Source: Solenopsis invicta (Eukaryota > Arthropoda > Insecta > Hymenoptera > Formicidae). Taken from it: 64,000 bases of DNA. Shown piece after piece: positions 36,361 through 47,689 of the stretch (the stretch's first letter is position 1; each line of letters starts with the position of its first letter). The translations under genes and the position numbers were made by a program. The notes below the pieces were generated by a model. It searched no databases. It was not told the DNA's origin and saw only the letters and a program-made list of their open reading frames with translations. The stretch lies in NCBI RefSeq assembly GCF_016802725.1, contig NC_052669.1, positions 25,511,770 through 25,575,769 of the forward strand, in the 5' to 3' direction.

Positions 36361-38301
36361 GCACACACAACCATGCAGAAAGAGAAACTAGCTACCAGTG
36401 ACTCTGACACTCTAGAGTGGATTTGCGATAGCTGCAATGCTCGAGAAAATAAACCGGTTTATCATTGAACTTTTATATATATGGTATAATATGCTCTCTA
36501 AAGTGGTATCAGTTATTCACTCAATTATTCACTGAAAGACAGTGAATAATCACAGTAAATTCACAGTTACAAGTATAGCACCGTAAATCAGTGAAATTAC
36601 ATGGATTCATATAAAGAGTATTATAAATACTTACTATACATATATTTGTAAAGAAAAGAAAGTTGACAGCAATAGAGTAATCAAATTTACTGTGTAGAAT
36701 TACCGAAGAAATAAACTTTTCTCTCATAAAAATTTAATTATCAAAATGGCTAATATAATTCTCTTATTTTCTCGTGAATTAAATGTTCATGTAGTAATAA
36801 TGCTATAAAGCTATAGTGCTCTCTTGTTAAATAGTAGACATAAAACAGAAAATAATGTAAATATAAGAGAGCTACGAGATTCGCCGGGAAAGGGCGTAGT
36901 ACGCCCAGGAAAGTGCCGAGGCCCGGTCGACGTGTCCGTCTTTTTCCACTGCGAGGCGACGCAGTAGAAATCGACGAGTTTGCGCGACAAGGGTGCACTC
37001 GTAGCGCGCAGAAGCAGAGCAGACCACGCTGGTACATGCGCAATGGTGTATTGATCCTGCGAATTTCAGATGCACGTACCAGCATCCCAGTGGTCCAGCG
37101 GCTGTACACAATGTCATTTCTGCTCGACGTTCTTCCGGCGTTTCGCGAGCGAAACGATCCGCGCGAGTAATGAGAGCCGGACCGGAGTCCGCCCGGGGTA
37201 TCGCCGACTGATAAACGCGCGCCGGAGATCGAACGCTCAGATTTACGACAGATTATGATACACAAGAGGGACGCGGGATAAAAGCGCCGTATTTAGAGAA
37301 CGAGTAACGAGGAATCCGGGAATCCGTGCAGGCCGAAGCGCAAGTATGTCACGACCGTTTAGATTATGTTCGATATACATGCACGGCTTCAATATTCGAT
37401 ATATATGTAGCTGTTTGGTGAACGAAATCGATAAACGTTGTAAAAATATAGACGCCATGAGTAGTTTTCGGAACGTAATTTCCGTTTCTGAATAAACCTT
37501 TCCTGTGAATAATTATAGTGTAAGAGCGACAACAATTGCACATCATTTGAATTTATGCTCAAATATTGCAAAAAATAACGGTATTGTGCTGAATATTTGT
37601 TGAGACTTCATTTTATGAAATAATGTACTTTCTGAGCTTATATGTTTGCGAACGTATTTATATAGTCAAATTTTTACAATTAATATCCGTGAGTTATATT
37701 AATTTATGTTATCAGTACAATTCTAACAGAAGAATTGTGCTACTCGAATAGTTCAAATTATTACGAGTTTAAATCCGTTATCAATAAGCTCGCAGTTTTC
37801 ACTTTGCATATTAATTTCTCAATAAAGATTTGATACACCAAAGTACTTCTCGTAAAAATTAATACCGACAGACGGCTGTACTTAATGCAACAGGTTCATA
37901 ATTCTACAACTAACAACTCGCAAAGCTCAGTTAAGCTATCGACATAGCGTTGTAACTACTAATTAAATTAAATTAAAAGTAGCTTCAGTCAAGATAATTG
38001 AGAAAAATATGTGAATGACAGTTAAATAAAATAAAACATCATAAATGTAGAATAATCCCAACTATTATATAAAAATTTTTAGTATTTTGCTTTCTGGATA
38101 ACAAATCATTTTATGTCAGTTTATAGAATATAGTTGTAAAAATATGCAGTAAAAAAACCTAAATAGAAGAAAATTTGTGCAGTATTATAATAAATATAAT
38201 AATTAATGTTTCAAGTATTAAATCTGATCACTTTTAATTTCATAAATCTGTGAACAAAAAATCAGGTAACCACATGTCGGTTTATTAATATTTTTGTGCA
38301 G
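36361..38301. other. Upstream region of the nicotinic receptor gene
   Basis: This contains a CpG-richer island at about 36860-37330 inside AT-rich DNA. It is the nearest promoter-like sequence to the receptor start codon. A minus-strand frame of 171 codons (36750-37265) spans the island but has no motif. The 5' part holds a small perfect hairpin (36524-36550). The region ends at a good acceptor (TTTTTGTGCAG) at 38301, which implies that an upstream non-coding exon lies here or further left. Confidence 0.4.
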
Positions 38302-38350
38302 GATGCTTTTGATGAGCCTAATCTAATCGCACGTTTGATCACAAAGCAAA

Positions 38351-41288
38351 ATGATGTTCTCTCTAATCATCCTGATCCTTTCGGTGGGAATTTGCTACAG
38401 CAATCCAGACGCTAAGAGACTTTACGATGATCTGCTCTCAAATTATAATCGATTGATTCGACCTGTATCCAACAATACTGACACTGTTGTCGTGAAATTA
38501 GGGCTCCGTCTCTCGCAGCTGATAGACCTCGTACGTAATATATATTTTTTGCAACAAACATATAATTTTGTTATTATCAAAAATTGTATTAATAAATTAA
38601 TATGTAATACATATGTAAATTACATCCATATGATACCTCCAGCTGATACAGAGCTCCCTCTAACGAAACTATTCGTCATTTGCAGAATTTAAAGGATCAA
38701 ATCTTAACAACGAACGTCTGGTTAGAGCATGTAAGTGTTAAATTACATGAAAAAATTTCAACAATTTTTACTTGCTGTCAAGACTACAAGTGAATAGATC
38801 AACATGACCGAAACTGAATTAATAATTTCAGGAATGGCAAGATCATAAATTCCAGTGGGATCCCTTCGAATACGGTGGTGTCACTGAACTCTACGTGCCC
38901 AGCGAGCATATATGGCTGCCCGACATTGTACTTTATAACAAGTACGTGATGCTGTGTGCTGTAGTATCGCTTTATCTCTTTTACGATTATCGCGATCAGA
39001 AAATATAAGCACGCTGTGCATGATGTACTGCAAATTGTATTTCTAGTTTTATTGATTCATCCAAATATTGTGAATTATATCCATATTTAAAAATTTTTAC
39101 AAACAATATCGAATCGAAATAATGAGTCTCATTTTCAGCGCGGACGGAGAATATGGTGTGACGACAATGACTAAGGCCATTTTGCATTATACTGGCAAGG
39201 TGCTTTGGACTCCTCCAGCAATTTTCAAATCCTCCTGTGAAATAGACGTTAGATACTTTCCCTTCGATCAGCAAACCTGTTTTATGAAATTCGGCTCGTG
39301 GACGTACGATGGTTTCCAAGTAAGTAAAAATCTATTATTTTAATAGAACAAATACAAAGTAATTGTAAAATTATTAATCAGATCAGATAAAAGCTTAAAA
39401 CTGTACAAGAATTTTGTAATCATATATGCTTACAAGTTTGCACGAATAGAAACATGAAATTATACAAACGGTATACATGTACGCAATAATTACAACTACT
39501 ACTAGTATAATACGTACTGTTTTGAAAGACAAAGCATATTAATTAAAAGATCTGTAGTGCGTCACTCATTTAAAAATATTTTCTTCAGATCGACTTAAAG
39601 CACATTAATCAAAATGTGGGCGACAAGGTCGAAGTAGGTATCGACTTGCGAGAATATTATCCAAGTGTAGAATGGGATATATTGGGCGTTCCGGCAGAAC
39701 GACATAAAAAATACTACCCATGTTGTCTCGAGCCCTATCCCGACATTTTCTTCAACATAACTTTACGTCGAAAAACACTGTTCTACACGGTGAATCTTAT
39801 AGTGCCGTGCGTCAGCATCTCTTACCTGTCGATTTTGGCCTTCTATTTGCCGGCCGATTCCGGAGAGAAGATCGCGCTCTGCATCAATATCTTGCTATCG
39901 CAGACTATGTTCTTCTTATTGATATCTGAGATTATACCATCCACGTCGCTAGCACTACCGTTGCTCGGCAAATATCTACTCTTCACGATGATACTAGTTG
40001 CGTTTTCAGTCGTGGTAACGATCATTATTCTGAACGTGCACTATCGCAAACCGAGCACCCATAAGATGGCACCTTGGGTGAGAAAGATCTTCATCAGAAG
40101 ATTGCCGAAGCTACTTCTGATGAGGGTGCCCGATGATCTTCTCAGTGATCTCGCCGCGCACAAGATACATGGAAGAGGAAGATCGGGAAAGAAGAGCAAG
40201 TTCAATGCTGCTATCTCAGCTGCGGCGCAATCATCATCGGTAATATCTTCACCGGATTCTGCACGTCATCATCGAATCGACGGTATGATTTCTTTAAATA
40301 GAGTAACGGATCTTTAATTATTATTTATATGCATTAATTTTAATTTTACTATCTTAATTTTAATTTTATTATTCACACATGCATTTTACATCTTTAGTCT
40401 AATAATTAAAATTAATATTGTTCACGCAATATTATAAGAAAAATATCAATGCATATAACAACGTGTTTGATACATATATATTTTTCACATTATAAAATTA
40501 CAAAAAAAAATCATTATATATAGTTATCGGCATTTCAGGCTGCAACGGTTTACACAGGACAACTGCCCATAACCGATTCCTAGTAGGCAGTTTAGGATAC
40601 AACGGGCTTCCAACAGTTATGTCTGGTCTTGACGAGTCATTAAGCGATGTAACGCCAAAGAAAAAATATCCCTTTGAACTGGAAAAGGCTTTGCACAATG
40701 TTATGTTCATTCAGCACCACATACAACGCCAGGATGAATTCAATGCAGTAAGCACTTTTAAAAATTGGGTAAAACACAAATAAAAAGGAAAAATAACAAA
40801 TAATAATTATATAATGCAAGCATACAAAAGAAAACATTTAATATTTTAAAAAAGAAATGCATTTAATAATTATTTTCAAAGATTCAAAAAATATTATGAA
40901 AAAATCGATAAAACCGGCGTGTATGAAAGAAACTAAAAATTTTATGGTACAGAGAAAAAATTTGTTTAAAATTATTACTCTCTTCAATAGTTACACATCT
41001 CCGTGTTATTTCTCGTTTAGATATATTACATTCTACCCGGCATTATTAATTATTGTGTTCTCCGTTATGTCATCGCAGGAAGATCAAGATTGGGGTTTCG
41101 TCGCAATGGTTATCGATCGCCTCTTTCTGTGGATATTCTCAATAGCTTCAATAGCCGGAACCTTCGCTATTCTATGCGAAGCACCGGCACTCTACGATGA
41201 CACGAAACCGATCGATACGGAATATTCCAATGTTGCTCAACAGCAATTTCTCCCACCCGGTCAGGAGTTATTGAAGACTATCGTATAG
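38351..41288 (+). CDS. nAChRalpha2: Nicotinic acetylcholine receptor alpha subunit, insect alpha2-like
   Basis: Acetylcholine-gated cation channel subunit of neuronal synaptic membranes (Cys-loop family), 542 aa. Exons: 38351-38530, 38686-38730, 38832-38941, 39139-39319, 39589-40282, 40539-40747, 41079-41288; all junctions are GT-AG and phases agree. The signal peptide is residues 1-17. The mature chain starts NPDAKRLYDDLLSNYNRL. The Cys-loop is C145-C159. Loop C has the vicinal pair C217-C218, which marks an alpha subunit. TM1 is about 240-259, TM2 265-287, TM3 295-320, and TM4 follows DRLFLWIF near the C-terminus. Sequons lie at N41 and N228. The long intracellular loop carries ELEKALHNVMFIQHH before TM4. 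Loop C, the QTMFFLLISEIIPSTSLALP stretch and the TM3-TM4 loop fit the Drosophila SAD/alpha2 type, not beta subunits, which lack CC. An upstream acceptor at 38301 shows a spliced 5' UTR. In insects alpha1 and alpha2 often neighbour each other; no second receptor gene is visible here. Confidence 0.93.
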
Positions 41289-41981
41289 TAGATGTATCGT
41301 ATTCGTTAGGACACGCGCGATGTGTTTCTAATGTATTATCAACATGAAAGGGAAGCAGCGAACTGTCTTTCCGAGTATAGCAAAGTTGTGATAGGTCATG
41401 GCCGTGGAACCGAAGAAACATCTCCAAATGCGAAACGTAGTTCGCAATCGTTCATTATATATATATATATAACGATTCGTACTCGAATATTCAAATTATA
41501 TCTAGATAAATTACGATCTTCAATTTTAAGACGTATATATGGAATATAGTTAATGCTAGTATATATTCGGTTCTAGGAACTGGCCTAATGATATAAACGT
41601 GATTAATTCCGAAACTGACAATTCGCTAGCTTGCCTCGTGAGCGATGATTACAACACGATTATATTCCCGAAAGAAATTGTTTTTGTATCTACTATTATA
41701 CGCGCAAATAGTGCGCGACTCGTTCTTTGATAATAACGTCTATTGATGTTCGCAATGTTACAGCAGAAGACTTCACGATAGATATTATTTGTAAAATTTT
41801 TGGTAACGTTAGTTACACAGACGATATTGTATAACGGTGATATCTTATCCGCACACCAAAATCTAACTATGTATAAGATAATTTTCATGCTCCAATTAAT
41901 ATCTTCCTAAAGAGCAATCGATTCATATATGTAGCGTAGTTTTTCGATAAATTATAAACAGGACTTTTTTTATTACGAGAC

Positions 41982-41985
<4 letters not shown>

Positions 41986-42033
<48 letters not shown>

Positions 42034-42041
42034 ATATATAC
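41986..42041. repeat. (GT)n-(TA)n microsatellite
   Basis: About 40 bp of GT dinucleotide followed by TATGTATATATA. It lies in the likely 3' UTR of the receptor gene. Confidence 0.95.
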
Positions 42042-42084
42042 ACTCAAATTTGTTCGATATACTGATGTGCACATTGAAAGCTAA

Positions 42085-42090
42085 AATAAA
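42085..42090 (+). terminator. Candidate polyadenylation signal, receptor gene
   Basis: AATAAA in GCTAAAATAAAAGT, about 800 nt after the stop codon. AT-rich DNA gives many chance hexamers, so this is only a candidate. Confidence 0.3.
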
Positions 42091-43629
42091 AGTTTTAAAA
42101 ATTAAACCTTAATTAAGTCTTTCTTTAATTAAATATAAACACGTGATATATACATCTTAATCTGATAAATATAAACGCATTTGTAACTGAATGTTTTTTT
42201 ATTTCCTACATTATACAAAAGTTATATGATACAATACTTGCATCAATATGTGCGAAATAAACGTAAAATAGATAAGAAAAAACACATTTTTACGCAGACT
42301 AGTATAATATCTTATTATTAATGCCTAAATTTAAAATTATATACTTGTTTATGAGTTAAATAAAAGAATTAGAACAGTGAAAGATTTCAGTCGAAAACAA
42401 ATGTAGAAATATGCTACACGTTAATTAAAACTAAAGAACATACCGAAAATCAAAATCTGTAAATTAATAAAAATTATTTCATCAAAAATAGAAAATTGAT
42501 AAAAATCGTGACTCAATTATTGTTTTAATTATTTATTAAAAACCCAATACAAATTTTTAAAAATCAAATGCTCTCAGATTTAATTACTTAATTTTTTACT
42601 AATTATTTATTTAATTATGTAATTAAAGAATCGCACTGACTTGTAAAAACATTCGATTTCTAATTTATATTAGAATTGCACTGGAAAAAAATGTTAGAAT
42701 AGCAATAGAAGAACCCTAAAAATAAGGAGTTTTATAGAAACATTATAAAAGAATTCGTTAACAAGTGAATAAAAACAAGAAATTATTAATTGAGGATGAT
42801 CATAATTATACACGAAGATACTAGAAAACGGGTTCATTTAGGACAGTACAGCTCCCTGAGTTGTTCCGATCTACACAAGACCAGATTTAATAAGGATATT
42901 AATTGAATTTAAAAAGAAAAACAGGGTTTAAAAAGAAAAACTTGATTACATAGATCGAGGAAGAGGAACGAAAAAAATGCTTCGTTATTACTATTCTATC
43001 TTACATTTCTACAAAAACTTTAATTTTTCACTGTCAAACATTTCTTGTGAATTCTCTGGTATTTTCCAGTACTACATATTCAAGTAACAAGGTTCTTCTT
43101 AAAGGACTCGCTGAATAAACAAGAATAATAATTATAATTACTTACTCTTACTATATTATGTATACCGTGCTATTTACTGCTCTCGTATTCTGGCACTATA
43201 GAAGACATAATTTTTAACAAATGCATCGCAACGAATAATAAAACGTACGTAAGCTACTATTTAATATAAGGTAATTCAATAAAATCAAAATACATCCTGA
43301 AAATATAAGAAAAGACATGCTGTGAAAATTGCATCGTATAAAATGGTTTCACAAAGTTATTATTTGATACATAATCTATTTAAAATTATAAGATTATTTC
43401 TTTGAAACTGAAATAAAAATAAATATTATTTGGTGAATAAATTTTAAATTTCAAAAAATAATTGATTAAATATGTTTTGAATCGTATGATTAATTAATTT
43501 ACCTGTAATTATATACAACTCCTGTTATTGGTCATTAATTGCTAAACATTTAACTAAGTATGAAAGTTATTAACAATGATTGATATGAAGATAACAGAAA
43601 AATAGATATAAAAAAATACAGTTATATAT

Positions 43630-43693
43630 AGAAATTCACAAATTATAAAATGGTTAAATATATATATATCCATTTTATAATTTGTAAATTTCT
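43630..43693. repeat. Hairpin-forming inverted repeat, 24-nt arms
   Basis: Arms AGAAATTCACAAATTATAAA-ATGG (43630-43653) and its near-complement (43670-43693) match at 23 of 24 positions around a 16-nt TA-rich loop. The size resembles a small precursor hairpin, but it is extremely AT-rich, so it may be only a tiny fold-back repeat. Confidence 0.6.
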
Positions 43694-44480
43694 ACAAAGC
43701 AGTGTTCCTCAATTAATAAAGCATTGCTCATTTTATAAGGTTTGTAAAATGTTATCGCTAGAAAATAATTTTTAAAAAATCAACAAGTATTTCGTAAAAA
43801 ACTTTCTTTAGAATTCTTGTTGAATGTTATATTATAATTCTAAACCGTAATACTAATTTAATACTGCTTGAGAAACAAATTTTTTTTCTGTAACTATGAA
43901 ACTTTAAAAAAATAAAAGATAAGTATAAAATGAGAAATTCAAATCATTGAGAAATACTATATTTTTGGAACTTTTCTTCATCAAACTCGCTCGTTGTGGA
44001 ATGTTATCTGTTTGGCTATCTGGTATATAGGCAAAATTATGTCATAATGTGATATGTAAAATAAGAGCAATAATGCACAGGTCAATTTTTTCCCCTTATT
44101 CAACTTATCATAGATTTTGAAATTTGTAATCGATAAGTGCATACATCACAATCATTGACATTTCAATAAGGCTTTACGCCATTATAAATTTGTGTGCCTA
44201 CAGTACAAATATACCTCTGCAGTCTTAATATAAATATATCATTAAAATCAAATTAAATAATAAAGTCATAGACTTATTATATCTTCACAATGTCTTCACA
44301 GACAGGAAGAATTATCAAGAACATATTATTACCATTGCAATTTAGAATATAAAGCTATTATACATATAACTTGTAGTTTCATATACCGATGACTATTCTT
44401 AAATGTAAATACTGTATAATCGATTAACAAATGGAAAAAAAGGCAAAAGATAAAAGACAAAATATTTAAAAAATTTGTTC

Positions 44481-44531
44481 ATAAAATGTTAATTTTATAA
44501 ACAATCTTGAATAAAGAAATTAACATTTTAT
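44481..44531. repeat. Perfect 15-bp inverted repeat
   Basis: ATAAAATGTTAATTT (44481-44495) and its exact reverse complement (44517-44531) are separated by 21 nt. It is AT-rich and has no associated gene. Confidence 0.6.
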
Positions 44532-45515
44532 AAAAAAAAATAAAAAAATATATATATAAATTTTCAAAAAAGCCTGGAAAATCTATCAATAATTAATATA
44601 ACATTTAAATTGTATATTGATTTTTTTTCTAAAAAAGATTTTTCAGTAAAACGTGGAAGACACTGCTAGATTTCTGAAGTATTATAAGAGAACAAAAGAC
44701 GAAAAGTTTGAAAAGTTTATGGATCCATTGATATCACATGATAAAATAGTAAATAAAATTAAAACTTAAATGATAAGCCAAAGAAAGTTCGGTCCGGCAC
44801 CAAGAAATTATATTATTCAAGATTAAACTTTTCAATCTAACTTGGGATAAAGAAAATACACATTGGATTATGCCGCAATGACATGAAACTTACTTTGTAA
44901 AAATTTCTCTTCTGCTGCCCTAGGTGCTTATCAGTTTTGTTTCCATAATATTGTTTGAGTGATATAATTTTTTAATAAAAAATAAAACATAACTTACATG
45001 CCTTTATCCTAGAGGTTTGCAAATCTTTTTTCATTATACGCAAAAATATATACTCTTTTTTTTTATGCTATTTTTTTATCTTATATATATTCGGCTAAAT
45101 TCGCAGAGGCACGCTTAAATATACACGCTTGTGCTCCCGCATATCAAGTTTCGTAGAGAAAAAATTAGATTATATTTTTTGTAAATACTATTCTTCGTAA
45201 AGTATTTGGTAATACAAAAATAAAAATACACGAGAGTATTACTTTGGACACAAAACAAGACGATTTCCATGGTTAACGTTATTTTCTGTTCTTCGTTTTG
45301 TTTATAATCATAAGATTATCATAATAATTGAATTCATTACACACACATATATATACATATATATGTATGTATGCATAACTTTACTACTATGTCATAGTAC
45401 TTAAACGATATTCTCGAAACATGAGAAAAATCGGTTCAAATATATGCTTAACGTAAAATAATGAAAGTGTCCTAAAGTGTTGTTTATTGTATCCAACTTT
45501 CCAACAATAAAATCG

Positions 45516-45517
<2 letters not shown>

Positions 45518-45569
<52 letters not shown>
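45518..45569. repeat. (TA)n microsatellite
   Basis: About 52 bp of alternating A and T. Confidence 0.95.
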
Positions 45570-45574
<5 letters not shown>

Positions 45575-45732
45575 CTTATTTTATATTGAAAATTTAAGAG
45601 CTGCACATTGAGACTTCTACATAATATACTAGACCGATAATGGTAATGTTTAAAATAAAGTTTAACTCCTTATTTAAACGAGTTTCATTATAAAATTACG
45701 CAAATTTTTTATTTAAATATTGAAAAATATTA

Positions 45733-45734
<2 letters not shown>

Positions 45735-45767
<33 letters not shown>
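45735..45767. repeat. (TA)n microsatellite
   Basis: About 33 bp of alternating A and T, 55 bp before the MITE at 45822. Confidence 0.95.
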
Positions 45768-45821
45768 CATTTATGAAAATAGGATTAAATGGAAAGATAA
45801 TGAGAATTTCATCATGTTTAG

Positions 45822-45964
45822 GCCTGTATTCATAGTCGATTCTTATATTAAAAATCGTCTTAAGTATCATCTTAAGATATCATCAACTAATCAGAGAACC
45901 ATATTAGCATCTTAAGATGTTACCCAAGGCGATTTTAAAATAAGAATCGAGCATAAATACGGGC
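45822..45964. mobile_element. Palindromic MITE, 143 bp
   Basis: The left half begins GCCTGTATTCATAGTCGATT and the reverse complement of the right half begins GCCCGTATTTATGCTCGATT. Similarity continues through CTTATnTTAAAA-ATCG and ATCTTAAGAT to near the centre. CTTAAG occurs three times inside, forming smaller dyads. A possible TTTA target duplication flanks it. It is non-coding. Elements with GTATTCATAGTC-type ends are widespread in animals. Confidence 0.75.
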
Positions 45965-46257
45965 TTTAAAAAGACAAAAAAGTAAAGTCACATAAATAAG
46001 CAAAACGTTAATTAACATTTCTTTTTTGTTAAATTCTCCACGCACAAGAAATTTATATCTCGTCTCTAAAAAGAAAAAAATATAGATTTTCTTCACATGT
46101 AAAGAAGACCTGTCTTTGCGAAATGTATTTGCAATTCTTTCTTTATAAATCGCACTTTGTATCACTTCTTGCTTTACAATTGCACATTGTAAAATATATG
46201 TATACAATCTAGTATATTATTATATAAGTCTGTGATATTCATGATATCATTGTCACT

Positions 46258-46263
46258 TTTATT
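46258..46263 (-). terminator. Candidate polyadenylation signal, LITAF-like gene
   Basis: AATAAA on the minus strand (TTTATT on plus), about 300 nt after the LITAF-like stop codon. It is the right distance for a short 3' UTR. Confidence 0.35.
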
Positions 46264-46564
46264 TGTCATACGATCTAGATGTTATATACTCGTCTATATC
46301 TATAGTGCATATGACGCATTAGATCAAACAGGACTTGACTTGAATAAATCATCATTATTATAATACAATAATCTTTTCAAGTCTGAAGCAAGCGTGTATC
46401 TGTCAAATGTATGTCAATATGTAACTCACATTCTCAACAATCCTTCCTTCCTGGCCTTAATGTGCGATAAGCAAAGGGATATGGAGCAGCTCTTTATAGA
46501 ATTGTGGAGATCTCGATACGCGGGAGGTTGGAACTTATATGTATGCACGCATGCAATTTTAAAA

Positions 46565-47681
46565 TCAACCTTTCCACGTGCCAATGTAACTTTTGCAGTT
46601 TGGACAGTAATGATGAACGCTCATAAAAGCGTTCATACAATATGGCAGGCATGAGCAGAGGCAGCATCTGAAACAAGAAAACAACAAATCTATTTAAAAT
46701 TAAAGCTTTATAAAAAAGCTTTATTTATATAACAAATAATTTCTTTACAAAATGCAATATTTTATAAGTAATTATATAATTATATACAAATTAATAATTA
46801 TTAATTTGAGAATAATTTGGGTTTCGGTAATTAATAAATATTTAAAAATAAATTTAGATTTCTATTTCTAAACAAATAAAAAAAATATATAAATTAAAAA
46901 AAATGTATACATTATAATCAAAGTAATGAGAAACTTCAATAGCAGATGTGATTAATATATGTATTATAATATCGTAAGTGCGAATTACAAATATGTACAA
47001 TGCAAGTTTCATCACTCACCCAAGTAAGCAAAGTACGATGCAACAAATGTGAGCGCTCGGCTGATGATCCGACATTGTGGTAGTTTTGATATCGGCGCCA
47101 CATGTCGGACAGGACATTTTCACTGCGTTCGGCCCGAGGGCATAAACTATATGATGTTGAACGACCCGTACGTGTTCCGGCTGTGTTACGGGATTCAACT
47201 CGGCATTGAAACGCGGTTGCAATGTGGATTGGCTCGAACCCGGGTGAAGTGATGGCGTAGGCATCGTCGTTTGATTTAGTGGCTGAATGTCTAAAATTGA
47301 ATAAAATTTATATAAGATTTACTCTCTATCCTATATATACATAACATATGTACATAACATTTTCCTTTTATCATTAGAAAAAAACTAAAAATGTAACAAT
47401 TTTTATATAATAGAAATAAATAAAAAAATATATACACACAAATGTGATAAACAAATTTTCAGATAATTCCCCAACTTTTAATTAAATCCGTTTTGTATAT
47501 CAAGATATAACTTACATGGCATAGGCATTTGTACTGATGCGTGTCCCACAGGATATGGTGCGGGAACAACTGGAGGATGCGTGGGTGCTCCTCCTGTATT
47601 AGCTATGGCTTCCTCGTAAGACGGCGGAGCCGTTGGCAGGGGAGCGGAAGATTGGGCACCAAAACCTATGTTCTTTTCCAT
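46565..47681 (-). CDS. LITAF-domain protein (LITAF/CDIP1-like), 179 aa
   Basis: Small endosomal/lysosomal membrane-associated zinc protein. LITAF/SIMPLE homologues act in endosomal sorting and bind NEDD4-type ligases through PPxY motifs. Exons: 47516-47681, 47020-47290, 46565-46667; GT-AG junctions keep phase. Residues 1-110 are Pro-rich, with PPSY at 19-22. The LITAF domain follows: CPTC at 116-119, a hydrophobic Cys-rich segment (ICCIVLCLLGCCLCSCLPYC, 137-156) that inserts as a monotopic anchor, and the distal HYCPNC at 165-170. The protein ends GTWKG. Both halves of the zinc site are intact, and length fits the family. The start is the only ATG before the domain in frame, and an acceptor just upstream (TTTTCCAG) shows a 5' UTR intron. 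It is convergent with the receptor gene. LITAF versus CDIP1 orthology cannot be settled here. Confidence 0.92.
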
Positions 47682-47689
47682 TTTTTTCT

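Larger units (their letters stand above)
41289..42110 (+). other. 3' flank and probable 3' UTR of the nicotinic receptor gene
   Basis: Sequence after the receptor stop codon with no further coding signal. It includes the (GT)n-(TA)n microsatellite at 41986-42041 and the first well-placed AATAAA (42085-42090), which would give a 3' UTR of about 0.8 kb. Small overlapping frames are not credible genes. Confidence 0.4.
42111..46257. other. AT-rich intergenic spacer
   Basis: Very AT-rich sequence with no coding signal. It contains two small perfect or near-perfect hairpins (43630-43693 and 44481-44531), (TA)n tracts (45518-45569 and 45735-45767) and a palindromic MITE (45822-45964). Nothing else is supported. 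Confidence 0.6.

Noticed and set aside
36039..36437. Cys/Val-rich frames in three registers
   Set aside because: These are the CA/GCAC microsatellite read as protein.
36750..37265. 171-codon minus-strand frame upstream of the receptor gene
   Set aside because: It crosses a CpG-rich island, has no motif, and is opposed by open frames on the plus strand. Better read as promoter or UTR DNA.
38351..41288. Assignment as a nicotinic beta subunit
   Set aside because: Loop C carries the vicinal cysteine pair C217-C218, which beta subunits lack. The TM3-TM4 loop also fits the alpha2 group.
2725..45767. CRISPR-like arrays
   Set aside because: All short tandem repeats seen are simple microsatellites or trinucleotide tracts without unique spacers.
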